NCBI GenBank assembly: GCA_033765145.1
Contig: JANRIH010000032.1
Span: forward strand, 124,001 to 188,000
Direction: 5' to 3'
From: JAGVSR01 sp033765145
GTDB lineage: Bacteria; Pseudomonadota; Alphaproteobacteria; Rhizobiales; Hyphomicrobiaceae
DNA length: 64,000 nucleotides
A program made the translations under genes and the position numbers. Shown one piece after another: positions 7,803-16,801 of the stretch. Position 1 is the first letter of the stretch. Each line of letters opens with the position of its first letter. Under the pieces are notes generated by a model. That model had not been told where the DNA came from and searched no databases. It worked only from the letters and a program-made list of their open reading frames with translations.

Positions 7803-10800
7803 ATGTGGAAACGATCCGCCGCCCTAGCCGGCATGATGCTGGCCCTGATCGGTAGCGCCGCGGTCGCCGAGGACGCGAAGCCGAATTACGATCGGCTGAA
7901 AGGCCTTCTCGAGAAGAAATATGCCCCGCCGCCGAGTTCAGGAGACGAGGGGCGGCGCGCACCGGCTGCTGAAGGTCCAGCGGCGAAGAATACGCCCGAC
8001 GCCGAAGTCGAGTGGGTCGCGCCGGATCCGGCCGCAAAAAAGCGGTTCGAGGAGCGCCGCAGTGCGCCCGGTGGCACGAGCGAGGACAGCACCTGGTACG
8101 AGGACCTGTACGACGGCGCGGTCGAAACGATCTGGGGAAAGCCCGGCTCGTCGGTCTGGCCGTTCCAGTTGCCCGATTGGGGCTCGCTCGTTCCCGGCGC
8201 CCACGCGCAAACGAGCGGTGACGGCGGCGTGCCGGTCGCGAAGCGCAACAGCTACATCATCCAGTTGAAGCCGAATGCGTCCGAGCAGCAGGTCGACGAA
8301 TTGCTCCGCAAGTATGATCTGACCGTCACCGACGTCATCGGCGATCTGGGCGTGCTGACGGTCGAGCAGAACGCGCCCGCTCCAGCTCAGGGCGGCGGCT
8401 CGGGCGATGCCAAGCGGCGTTTGAACGACATTCTCGATCCCCCGCTCGTCAAGGCGCTGCGCCGGGAAGCGATCGTCGACGCGGCGTTCGTCAATTCGAT
8501 CATCACGCCGAATGCCCTGCCGCGCGCCTTCGGCGCAAGCATCGCCTCGGGAGAGCAAACTTTTGAATGGCGCTGGAAGCCCGGCGACAAGCCCGACGGC
8601 AACTGGGGCCTGAAGGCCATGCGGATGCCGGTCGTCTGGTCGGTCATCGATCGCGCCAGGAAGGACCGGCCGGACCAGGTGCGCCCGCGCATCGGGATCA
8701 TCGACGTCGGCTTCGCCGAAACACCGAACGTGCCCTACAGCGTTGCCATCGGCGCCTATAGGCCGCCGCTCATTCGGCCCGACTGCGAAACGAACCACGG
8801 CACGCATGTCGCCGGCATCATCGGCGCGACGCAGGGTACGGCCCCAGGGATCGACGGCATCGTGCCGAACGCCGACATCGAAGCGGTGTCAATCGGCGCC
8901 GAGTTCATCGGCGAGCGTGACAAGCTCGACGCCGACCAGAGCTGGCAGGCGCAAGCGATGCTGTTCTCCGACGTTCTCGCCAACACGATGATCTATCTGA
9001 CGCAAAACCTGCGTCAGAGCTCGAACCTGCGCGTCGTCAACGTGAGCCTCGCCTACAACTTCGTCGCGCGCGGCGTCCTCGGCGATGCAGATCCCGACGA
9101 GGTCGAAGGCCTGAAGCTGCACATCGCCGAGCAGGCGACCGTCATCCGCACGATGGCGCGGCTCGTCGAAAATCAGGTCCTGTTCGTCGTCGCGGCCGGC
9201 AACGACAGTGACGGCCTCGCCGATCCGATCCATACCCGCTGGGCCTCGCCCCTCGCCTGGGCGGGCACGTACGAATGGACCTCAGGAGCCCCCGTCAAGA
9301 ACATCCTCGTCGTGGAAGCCTTCGATCGCGAGGGCAAGCGCGCCGCGTTCTCGAACGTCGGCGGGCACGTGTCGGCCCCCGGCGTCGACATCATGAGCAC
9401 GCTCGGACCCTCCACGATGCCGTTTGGCGTCTGCAGCGGCACGTCGCAGGCCTCGCCGCATGTGGCCGCCCTCGCAGCACTGCTTTTCGAACTCGATCCA
9501 GCCAAGACACCCGCCGAAGTCATCGAGATTCTGAAGACGACGGCGCTCCCCGCGAAAGGCGAGACGACGTCCGCTCCGCGTGTCGATGCCCTCGCGAGCG
9601 TGCTCGCCGTATCCGACGACGCGGCCCGCTATCTCGCGGATATCGACGCCAATGGCACCGTGGACGCCGCCGACATCGCCGCCTACCAGCGCCAGATGAC
9701 CGAAATCGACACGGCCGCAGCGACCGAGGCCCCCTTCACCACGGACCTCAACGGCGACAACGTCGTCGACGACAACGAATGCTATTTCCCGCGCATTGAT
9801 TTGAACGGGGACGGCGAGGCCTCGCTCAGGGACGCGGCGCTGTCGCGCACCGGGGCCTACAAGTCCGATCTCGCCGTTCTCGAAAAGGCGTGGAAGGCCT
9901 CGCCCGACGAGTTCAAGACCGCGATGGTCTCGTCCGGGCTGAGCGCCCGGGTCGCCTCCTCCATGGTCGCGGCCGCCTCGACCCCGGCGCCCGAAGCCGC
10001 GTCATCCGCGCCCTGCCGCCGCAAGGACCCCATCGTGATCGCCGAACTCGGCACGGGTGCAGCGAGCGTCGTCACGCCGGAAGCAGAGACGCCGGGAACC
10101 TCGGCACCCGCCGCAAGTCCGACGGCCGCGCCCGGATCATCGACGGAACCCGGCGCCGTGGATGTCGCGCAGGCGACACCCGGAACGGTCACGCCTGAGG
10201 AAATCCGAGACGAGGTCGCAAAGGGCCTCGACGACTTGAAGAAGGACAACCCCGAACTCAAGGTCACGATCAACCCCGCGACTGGTCTGCCGCTCAGCAT
10301 CTCCGGCTTCAAGCCTGAGGCCACGTCGCTCGCGGCGGGCGCGCGCTCGAAAGAGCTGACCGAGGACGAGACGCGCAACATGGTCGAGGCGTTCCTCGGC
10401 TCCAAGGGCCTCGCCGCGGCGCTGCCGACCAGGAACAAACAGGCTGAACTTGCCTACGTCGGACGCCGCAAGGACCCCGATTTCCCCGGCCGCTACGTCG
10501 CCAACGTCGAACAGCGTGTCAACGGCATTCCCGTGTTCGGATCATCGGCCAAGGTCACTGTCGAAACCTCGCTCGGCGTGACGCGGTTCCAGGGTGCGAC
10601 GTCCGCCGTCGCCATTGCGGATACGACAGCCACACTCGAGCGCGAAGCGGCCATTGCGGCTGGCCGGAAGCGACTTGGTGAACTTCTGCGCGGTTCGCCG
10701 AATGCGCCAGCGCCACCCCTCGCCATGGGGCCGAACCCTGACACAGCGACGGCGTCGGCCGATCTCGTCGTGTTTGATCCGGCACTCTTGAAGACGAAAG

Positions 10801-11879
10801 CCAAGGGCCCGACGCGGCTCGCCTGGCTCGTGGCGATAGACACATATCGGATCTTCATCGATGCCAAGACGGGTGAAGCGTTCCACTACTACCGGGACAG
10901 GCCCACGGGCCTCATTCGCCGCGTCTATGATCTCGGCCAGACCAACACGCCGGCTGTCGTCGACGAAGACCAGCGCAAAGCTCAAGCGGTGCTGCCCGAC
11001 GACGCTCGACTGGCGTTCAAATACTCCGGTGCCGTCCGCGACTTCTTCTTCCTGCTGTTCGGCCGCAACGGCTTCGACGACAACGACGGGGACGGCCCGA
11101 ACGGCGGCGCTCCGCTCGACAGCTATATCAACTACGGGACGGTCAAGAACGCTTTCTGGTGCCCGTCGAAATCCTACGACTGTCCGCAGCGGAACGTCAT
11201 GGTCTTCGGTCCCGGCTATGCGGGTGCGATCGACATCGTGGCGCATGAAATGGTCCACGGCATCATTGCGCACGAGGCCAACCTCGTATACTCGGACGAG
11301 CCCGGTGCCGTGAACGAGGCGATCGCCGACATCTTTGGCGCGCTGATCGAGGATTTCGCCGCGGGCGGCGACGGCACCTGGCTCATCGGTGAGGCAGCAC
11401 CCGGCTTCTCCAAGGAGAGGCCGCTCCGCTCGCTCTCGAATCCTAATTTGACCGACGAAACGGGAACGTCGCTCTTCGACAAGAAGGCCGTCTTCTCGAG
11501 CGTCAATCGCGGCCAGCCTGATCACTATGAGGATGTCGTGACGCCCGACGATGCGATCTGCAATTCCACGTGGCTCAACGACAACGGCTGCGTGCACTTC
11601 AACAGCGGAATCCTGAACAAGTTCGCGTATCTGCTGGCGGTGGGCGGCACGCATGGCGGCATGACCGTCGAGCCGATCGGCACGATGAAGGTGGCGCGCC
11701 TCACCTACCGCACGCTGACGACGAGCCTCAACGCCACGTCGGGGCTGCTCGAGACGGCGGACGGCTATCTCCAGTCCTGCCTCGACCTCGCCTACGGAAA
11801 GATAGCGGGCTTCACGGAAGCGGACTGCAATCAGGTGCTGGCGGCGCGGCAGGCGGTGGGATTGTCGTTCGGGAGCTGA
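7803..11879 (+). CDS. S8 subtilisin - M4 thermolysin fusion protease, secreted
   Basis: A 1358-residue exported protein (signal residues 1-22; RBS GTAGAGG nine bases upstream). Domains in order: an inhibitor I9-like prodomain (about 148-235); S8 subtilase (about 290-585) with Asp301, His332 in NHGTHVAG, oxyanion Asn467 in AAGND and Ser548 in GTSQAS; dockerin/EF-hand-like calcium loops (about 612-672, DIDANGTVD, DLNGDNVVD, DLNGDGEAS); an Ala/Pro/Thr linker (about 720-800); an FTP/PepSY-like propeptide (about 845-1030); and an M4 peptidase (about 1080-1355) with HEMVH at 1148-1152, Glu1172 in NEAIAD and His1265 in VHFNSG. Both catalytic sets look complete. One chain with two intact, mechanistically different proteases is unusual. 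Sequential self-activation is inference. Confidence 0.92.
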   Translation: MWKRSAALAGMMLALIGSAAVAEDAKPNYDRLKGLLEKKYAPPPSSGDEGRRAPAAEGPAAKNTPDAEVEWVAPDPAAKKRFEERRSAPGGTSEDSTWYEDLYDGAVETIWGKPGSSVWPFQLPDWGSLVPGAHAQTSGDGGVPVAKRNSYIIQLKPNASEQQVDELLRKYDLTVTDVIGDLGVLTVEQNAPAPAQGGGSGDAKRRLNDILDPPLVKALRREAIVDAAFVNSIITPNALPRAFGASIASGEQTFEWRWKPGDKPDGNWGLKAMRMPVVWSVIDRARKDRPDQVRPRIGIIDVGFAETPNVPYSVAIGAYRPPLIRPDCETNHGTHVAGIIGATQGTAPGIDGIVPNADIEAVSIGAEFIGERDKLDADQSWQAQAMLFSDVLANTMIYLTQNLRQSSNLRVVNVSLAYNFVARGVLGDADPDEVEGLKLHIAEQATVIRTMARLVENQVLFVVAAGNDSDGLADPIHTRWASPLAWAGTYEWTSGAPVKNILVVEAFDREGKRAAFSNVGGHVSAPGVDIMSTLGPSTMPFGVCSGTSQASPHVAALAALLFELDPAKTPAEVIEILKTTALPAKGETTSAPRVDALASVLAVSDDAARYLADIDANGTVDAADIAAYQRQMTEIDTAAATEAPFTTDLNGDNVVDDNECYFPRIDLNGDGEASLRDAALSRTGAYKSDLAVLEKAWKASPDEFKTAMVSSGLSARVASSMVAAASTPAPEAASSAPCRRKDPIVIAELGTGAASVVTPEAETPGTSAPAASPTAAPGSSTEPGAVDVAQATPGTVTPEEIRDEVAKGLDDLKKDNPELKVTINPATGLPLSISGFKPEATSLAAGARSKELTEDETRNMVEAFLGSKGLAAALPTRNKQAELAYVGRRKDPDFPGRYVANVEQRVNGIPVFGSSAKVTVETSLGVTRFQGATSAVAIADTTATLEREAAIAAGRKRLGELLRGSPNAPAPPLAMGPNPDTATASADLVVFDPALLKTKAKGPTRLAWLVAIDTYRIFIDAKTGEAFHYYRDRPTGLIRRVYDLGQTNTPAVVDEDQRKAQAVLPDDARLAFKYSGAVRDFFFLLFGRNGFDDNDGDGPNGGAPLDSYINYGTVKNAFWCPSKSYDCPQRNVMVFGPGYAGAIDIVAHEMVHGIIAHEANLVYSDEPGAVNEAIADIFGALIEDFAAGGDGTWLIGEAAPGFSKERPLRSLSNPNLTDETGTSLFDKKAVFSSVNRGQPDHYEDVVTPDDAICNSTWLNDNGCVHFNSGILNKFAYLLAVGGTHGGMTVEPIGTMKVARLTYRTLTTSLNATSGLLETADGYLQSCLDLAYGKIAGFTEADCNQVLAARQAVGLSFGS

Positions 11880-11897
11880 TCCTGGCGGAGCCAGCGG

Positions 11898-13292
11898 TCA
11901 CGCGACGAGATTGCCGCTGATCGCGAGACGCGGCGGCAGTGCGGTCCCCGCTTCGGCGAGATCGGGTCCGACGAGTGCGCCGTGGTCCATGGCCCGGATC
12001 GCGCCGAGCCGCGCGCCCGCGATGACGTTGCCCGAGACGAGGCATGTCCCTGCGCGATCGTCCGATGAGACCACGATGCCAGCGCCCGTGTCCCTCAGCA
12101 TGTTCCCCGAGACGACGACGTTCCTGAGATAGGGTCCCCAGCCGATGCGGATGCCCGATGTCGGCGCGCCGTCGATCGCGTTGCCGGAGACCACGCTGTC
12201 AGCCTCTATCGTGATCCCGTCGCCGCGCACGTCGACGGGCTCCTGCTCCCGCCGGAATAGATTTCGGATGACATTGCCCTCGACGACCGCGAGCCGGCCG
12301 CCGTGATCCATGTTCGTGACCGAGATCCCCGTCGCGGCGCCGTCGATCACATTGTTGGCGATGACGGCCCCCTCGAAGCCGAATTCGGCATAAAGGGCCA
12401 CTTCGCCCAGCCGCTGGCAGGAATTGCCGACCATTGTGAGATTGGACGCGGCATTGCCTCGGATCGCCGAATAGGCGCAGTCCGTGATCCTGTTGCCCTG
12501 GACGACGACGCCGCCAGCACGAAAGACACTGATCCCATTTCCGTTCTCGCCAGTGCCGCCACCGTTCGCCGCGACCCTTTCGATCCGGCAATCTGTCACG
12601 AGTGCCCCGTCATCACCGGCGTCATTCCGCCAGATCTGGATGCCGTTGTTGCCGCAGTCCGCGATCCGGCATCCGGAAATCTGGAGGCCCTTTGCATCGA
12701 GGCTGCGCAGACCCGCAAGTAGGACATCCTCGACTGTCGTCGCGGCGACGCGTCCCGAGCAGCCCTGCAGAACGATGCCGTTTGCAAGCGATCGGCGGAC
12801 GGTCACATTCTCGATCGTCAGTCCCCGGCATAACGACAGCCGAATGAGCCCGTCCTCCTCGCCCGACCCGAGCGGCGAATGCCGGCCGTCGACCACGAGG
12901 TCCCGGATCACGAGCCCCTCGGCGTTCTCGGCCATGAGGACGGCCGCCCCGGCTGCGCATTCGAGCGTCGTCAGTCCGGCGGCGCCCACGAGAACGGAGC
13001 CTGATGGCAGGTTGAGCGTCCCGGTCCGGATTACACCGGCCGGGAGGAGAAGCGGCACGCCGGCGCGCGCGGCGGCATCGAGCGCCTCTTGGAGGGCCCG
13101 CTTCTGATCCGGGTCACCCGGAACGGACTGGAAGTGCAGTCCCCGGCCGGTCGCCTGGAGACCGGCCTCCTTGAGATTTTGAGGTCGCCGCGCGCCGGCC
13201 GCAGACGCCGAACCGGCGACCGCAGCCGAAGCTGCGGATGCAACTGTCATCCCGATTCCTGCTGCGACGAGATTGCGACGGGAAGTAAGCAT
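11898..13292 (-). CDS. Twin-arginine exported right-handed beta-helix protein (TIGR03808-like)
   Basis: A 464-residue product; GGAGGA eight bases before ATG fixes the start. The N-terminus has SRRNLVAAG, a Tat signal. The rest is a parallel beta-helix made of about 20-residue coils rich in GNxI, VxxN and GI motifs (for example VVSGNAIDG, ISGCRIADCG, VSGNVIAGA). The architecture matches the RR-motif secreted repeat proteins common in rhizobia and relatives. Members resemble polysaccharide-processing enzymes (pectate-lyase fold), but no catalytic set can be assigned here. It ends 19 bases from the convergent protease gene. Confidence 0.82.
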   Translation of the reverse strand: MLTSRRNLVAAGIGMTVASAASAAVAGSASAAGARRPQNLKEAGLQATGRGLHFQSVPGDPDQKRALQEALDAAARAGVPLLLPAGVIRTGTLNLPSGSVLVGAAGLTTLECAAGAAVLMAENAEGLVIRDLVVDGRHSPLGSGEEDGLIRLSLCRGLTIENVTVRRSLANGIVLQGCSGRVAATTVEDVLLAGLRSLDAKGLQISGCRIADCGNNGIQIWRNDAGDDGALVTDCRIERVAANGGGTGENGNGISVFRAGGVVVQGNRITDCAYSAIRGNAASNLTMVGNSCQRLGEVALYAEFGFEGAVIANNVIDGAATGISVTNMDHGGRLAVVEGNVIRNLFRREQEPVDVRGDGITIEADSVVSGNAIDGAPTSGIRIGWGPYLRNVVVSGNMLRDTGAGIVVSSDDRAGTCLVSGNVIAGARLGAIRAMDHGALVGPDLAEAGTALPPRLAISGNLVA

Positions 13293-13476
13293 GTTCGGCG
13301 TTCCTCCAGAGGTTAGGACCTCAGCAGGAACCGGGCCATTCGGTGCCGGTCGATTGATAAATTGACTTCTCGGAACGACGCGGTACGGCGTGTTGAAAGT
13401 AAACAGTTGGCGCGCTCGTGGAATGGCGGGCAATTATATTTGGAACAAATCATCGAGCGGGCGAAAGTGGGGATTG

Positions 13477-13863
13477 ATGTTGGCCGAGGGAACGAGTGAA
13501 CAGTCGGCACTGTCGGGATTGAAAATCCTGATTGCGGAAGACAATTGGAACTTGGCGCAGTCGCTCAAAGACTACGTCGAAGCCGCGGGCGGCAAAGTCG
13601 TCGGCTTGGTGGCGACCGTTCGTGACGGTCTGCAGGTCTTCGAGCGGGCAAAGGTTAACGTGCTCGTCGCCGACATGAACCTGCGCGACGGCATGGCCGA
13701 TGCGTTGATCGAAGCCGCCGTGGACATGGACGCTGGCGTGGTCGTCGTCACCGGTTTCAAATCGCTCCCGTCGGATTCGGACCATCTCGTCGACGAGTGG
13801 ATCGAAAAGCCGGTCGAAGAGACCGATCTCATTGTGCGGATCAAGCGCGCGAGCCGGCTTTGA
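13477..13863 (+). CDS. Single-domain response regulator
   Basis: A 128-residue receiver with no output domain. The start is chosen at the ATG preceded by AAAGTGGGG; upstream in-frame ATGs would add a non-homologous leader. Acidic pocket E21-D22, phosphoacceptor D66 (LVADMNL), T92 (VVTGF) and K111 (EKP) are all present. It converges with a MASE1-HWE kinase 41 bases away, its most likely partner. Single-domain receivers paired with HWE kinases often act as phosphate sinks or phosphorelay intermediates. Confidence 0.88.
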   Translation: MLAEGTSEQSALSGLKILIAEDNWNLAQSLKDYVEAAGGKVVGLVATVRDGLQVFERAKVNVLVADMNLRDGMADALIEAAVDMDAGVVVVTGFKSLPSDSDHLVDEWIEKPVEETDLIVRIKRASRL

Positions 13864-13904
13864 CGGAAAACGGTTGGCCCCGCCGCGTTCGGCATGTCGG
13901 CTGA

Positions 13905-15584
13905 CTATGGCGCTATGACCGCCGTGTCGACGCGTATCGCGCATTCCGCGCCATCGGCCGGAAAGGCGATGGCCGTTTCGCCGCCCAGTTCGTGCGGAAT
14001 AAGGCCTCGGATCGTCTTCAATCCGTAGCTCGCGCGCGTTGGCGGCAGGATGATCGGACCGCGGCTCTCCTTCCAGGTCACGACGAGGAGCGTTCGTCCT
14101 TCGAGTTCGGCCGGCTCGATCCGCCAATGGACCGCGACTCGGCCCGTGGCGCGGGACAATGCGCCGTGCTTCGCCGCATTGGAGACGAGTTCGTGAAACA
14201 CGAGCGCGAAGGCCTGCGCCGCGCGCGTGTTGAGATCGACGTCGTCACCATCGATAGAGAGCGTATTGCCGCGGCCATAGGGCGCGAGCGCGTCCTCGAT
14301 GATGTCGCGGAGCCTCGCAGATGCGAGCGACGTCGCGCTGAGACGCTTGTGGGTCAGCGCCAGCGCGCGAATGCGCTTTTCCGCGTCCTGCTGCAATTCG
14401 AATGTCGCAGGGCGTCCGGCAAACGATCGCTCGATGATCGCGATCACGAGCGACAGCACGTTCTTGACGCTGTGATCGAGGTTGGCGACGAGACGCTTCT
14501 CCACCGTATGAAGCGCGCGCTGGGTCGCGAACATGGACGAGAGGATCAGGAGGCAGAACGCGACCGAGGCGATGGCCATCTGGGCCGCAATGAGCCGGTC
14601 CTGCAAGGGTTCCACGTCGCTGCCGAAGACGCCCGTCCCCGTGATCATCGTCGTGGCGATGATGAGCGAGATGACGACGACGGCGGCGGCCGAGAAAATG
14701 GGCGGCGCGCGGCCAGCGATCCAGACGATGAGCGGCAGTAGGACGGCGTCGGGCGCGACGGCCGCGATCGAGTTCCGTCCGGTCGGGAACGCGAGCAGCA
14801 ATGTCGATGCCGCGAAGAGGATGACAACCGCGATCGCCCCCTCGAAGCCTTCGCGAAGCGTGATCCGTGTCAACGCTGCCCGGTCGAACAGCAATGTGAC
14901 GAACGGCGCCAGAACGATGATCCCGCTCGCGTCGGATCGCGCCCAAATCTGGGCGATGCTCCAGGGATCGGTCTTGGCATATCCGAGGGCGGAGAATGCG
15001 AAAGCACCGGCCGTGGCGCAGAGAGCGGACGCGATCACCGCTGAGAAGAACAGGACAAAGACGTTGCCGATCGACGTCGGTCCCGGAACGCCGCGTTCGA
15101 GGATCCGGCAGAGCCCGGCGAACAGCCAGCACTCGGCCGCGTTCGCAAGCGCGAAGATGAGCGATGGCGGCCAGGACTTGCCGGTTTGGATGTTGGCCGC
15201 GAGCGTGCCGACGATGACGCCGGTTAGTATGGCATTCCATCGCGATGGCGGCATCATCATCAGGACGCCGGCAGAAAGTCCGGCGGCCGGCCAGAAGACC
15301 GCGATCCCTTCGGGTTCGGCGATGAGCAAGAGCGACGCCCGAGCGGCCACGTAATAGGCGACCGACATGAACCCGGCGGTCCATACGTAAAGGCGCCAGG
15401 ACGGCCGGCCTGCCGGACTGGCGAAAAACGTGGCGTGCGGCGGAGGCTGCAAAAAACGTAAGTACACGCGTGGCTGATCCGAGTGTCGAGGCCATGGCAC
15501 CGGATCGCGTCGCCGAAAGCGACCGTGCGCCAACCGATTGACCGGGTATGGACAGATGTACTCGGCTCGCTCGGCTTTGGCCAT
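13905..15584 (-). CDS. MASE1-domain HWE-family sensor histidine kinase
   Basis: A 559-residue product. Residues about 66-355 form a MASE1 multi-helix integral membrane sensor (FWPAAGLSAGVLM signature near residue 97). A HWE/HisKA_2 kinase follows with phosphoacceptor His371 in LDHSVKNVLS, an ATPase N-box (ALVFHELVSNAAKHG) and a short C-terminal ATP-binding part typical of the HWE group. The first 60 residues are basic and poorly conserved-looking, with no clear ribosome-binding site, so the true start may be internal. It is convergent with the single-domain receiver. The MASE1 ligand is unknown. Confidence 0.85.
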   Translation of the reverse strand: MAKAERAEYICPYPVNRLAHGRFRRRDPVPWPRHSDQPRVYLRFLQPPPHATFFASPAGRPSWRLYVWTAGFMSVAYYVAARASLLLIAEPEGIAVFWPAAGLSAGVLMMMPPSRWNAILTGVIVGTLAANIQTGKSWPPSLIFALANAAECWLFAGLCRILERGVPGPTSIGNVFVLFFSAVIASALCATAGAFAFSALGYAKTDPWSIAQIWARSDASGIIVLAPFVTLLFDRAALTRITLREGFEGAIAVVILFAASTLLLAFPTGRNSIAAVAPDAVLLPLIVWIAGRAPPIFSAAAVVVISLIIATTMITGTGVFGSDVEPLQDRLIAAQMAIASVAFCLLILSSMFATQRALHTVEKRLVANLDHSVKNVLSLVIAIIERSFAGRPATFELQQDAEKRIRALALTHKRLSATSLASARLRDIIEDALAPYGRGNTLSIDGDDVDLNTRAAQAFALVFHELVSNAAKHGALSRATGRVAVHWRIEPAELEGRTLLVVTWKESRGPIILPPTRASYGLKTIRGLIPHELGGETAIAFPADGAECAIRVDTAVIAP

Positions 15585-15675
15585 TCAATCTCGGGTCGCA
15601 CGCCAGAGGAGTCTTCGCGTGAAGTGGAACGGGCGGGTGTTTGGGCTGTTCGCCAAATGCCGCTTCTCGGCGCGG

Positions 15676-16149
15676 TCAGTCATACCCGGCGGCGCTGAGC
15701 CAGAAGGCGCGCGTCTCAGGTGAAATGGCTTCGGGTCTGCCAGTCGCGCGGTCGAGGACGAAGGCGTGGAAGGTCTGCGCCGCCTCGCCCTGTCCGGCGA
15801 GCCTTGTGCTCGCAATGATCCGAGTGATGCGGAGATGATTGTGGTCGCCGCGCCGCAGCCAGTGATCGTTCGCGCGGTAGAAGGCCGTCATGCGTTCGAG
15901 AGCGCGCACGAGATTGGTTTGCGCGCCGGCCGACAGCCGAACGCGCTCGACATCATCGCTCGTCAGCACGGGGGCCGAAGGCTGAGCCCGGCTTCTCTCG
16001 GTCAGTGGGAAGAGCCACTGAATGAAGTCGTGATGCCATTCGATATCCCCGTCCGACATCGCGAGCACGTCGTCGATGGTCCGGCCGGCGCCGTCCCGAC
16101 CCCGCCCTTCGAGGAAGGCGACGAGAGGACTGTCCGGACCACGCTCCAT
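15676..16149 (-). CDS. Opioid-growth-factor-receptor-like (OGFr_N domain) protein
   Basis: A 157-residue soluble product with CAGGAGG seven bases upstream. It carries the OGFr N-terminal-domain signature around residues 34-50 (IEWHHDFIQWLFPL) and the downstream helix pattern (RMTAFYRANDHWLRRGDHNHLRITRII). The family was named from a eukaryotic receptor; bacterial members are widespread and uncharacterised. The gene sits 32 bases downstream of the L7/L12-CTD-like gene on the same strand, suggesting co-transcription. No catalytic residues can be proposed. Confidence 0.8.
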   Translation of the reverse strand: MERGPDSPLVAFLEGRGRDGAGRTIDDVLAMSDGDIEWHHDFIQWLFPLTERSRAQPSAPVLTSDDVERVRLSAGAQTNLVRALERMTAFYRANDHWLRRGDHNHLRITRIIASTRLAGQGEAAQTFHAFVLDRATGRPEAISPETRAFWLSAAGYD

Positions 16150-16181
16150 CTCGGAGCCTCCTGTTCGACGGTCTCGCTGAA

Positions 16182-16502
16182 CTATGACACGCGCTTGGCC
16201 ATGAGGTCGACGACGTCCTTGGCCTCTTTGAGCCCGACGCCGATGTCCTCGCGGACGACCTTCACCGCCTCGATGATCCGGTCCTCGGCCGCCAGCCGCT
16301 CCGCCTCGGCCCGGGCCGTGCGCGAAAGTTTGTGAAGGCGCTGCTCGGCCGTGATCTTGGCCGTGACCTCGGCCACCTTCCGTTGTGCCGCAGCATCCGG
16401 AGACCCGAACGAGGCCGACCATCGGCCGAGCAGGAAACCCGCGAAAAGCGCGATGAGGAGCGCGGTCCAGTCGAAACCTGCGGGCGATGGTGCCAGGTCC
16501 AT
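16182..16502 (-). CDS. Membrane-anchored protein with ribosomal L7/L12 C-terminal-like domain
   Basis: A 106-residue product. One transmembrane segment (residues about 12-27, LLIALFAGFLLGRW), a charged helical linker (about 38-70), then a segment (EDRIIEAVKVVREDIGVGLKEAKDVVDLM) that matches the conserved helix of the L7/L12 C-terminal domain (IxxVKxxRExTGLGLKEAKDxV). The start is at ATG 16502 with GAAGAGG 9-15 bases upstream. It is not ribosomal L7/L12 itself, since the dimerisation domain is missing and a membrane anchor replaces it. Likely in an operon with the OGFr-like gene. Confidence 0.7.
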   Translation of the reverse strand: MDLAPSPAGFDWTALLIALFAGFLLGRWSASFGSPDAAAQRKVAEVTAKITAEQRLHKLSRTARAEAERLAAEDRIIEAVKVVREDIGVGLKEAKDVVDLMAKRVS

Positions 16503-16560
16503 GTCGCGTGCCTCTTCGTTCCTGCCTGTCGCCCCGGTGCCAGGCACCGGACGTCGGAGA

Positions 16561-16760
16561 CATTATCGGGCGCCGGTGTCAGACACCGCGTGTCTGACTC
16601 CGGCCTAGGCCGCCGTTGTCAGGCCCGGTGTGTCTGACATGGGCCTCAGCCGCGCGTGTCTGACACACTGTTTCCGACACCGGTATTCTCTGCGCGTGTC
16701 TGACACCCTGTGTCTGACATCGATATTCTCTGCGGGTGTCTGACACCGCGTGTCCGACAC
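16561..16760. repeat. 40-bp-period tandem array of GTGTCTGACAC palindromes
   Basis: Five consecutive 40-base units in exact register (16561, 16601, 16641, 16681, 16721). Each has a variable first ten bases, then GCGTGTC-TGACACC and a second TGTCTGACAT/C. The core GTGTC(T/A)GACAC is self-complementary. Units 4 and 5 are nearly identical in their first 27 bases (CGxTATTCTCTGCGxGTGTC). A degenerate unit (GGTGCCAGGCACC, 16536-16548) precedes the array. It lies between the start of the L7/L12-CTD-like gene and the end of uvrB. There are no unique spacers, so it is not a CRISPR. Confidence 0.88.
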
Positions 16761-16801
16761 GAACACCCCGGCCCCGATCATCCGCGCCCTGCTCCTATCG
16801 C

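Noticed and set aside
16561..16760. CRISPR array
   Set aside because: The 40-base units are contiguous and mutually similar, with no conserved repeat alternating with unique spacers, and no cas gene is present.
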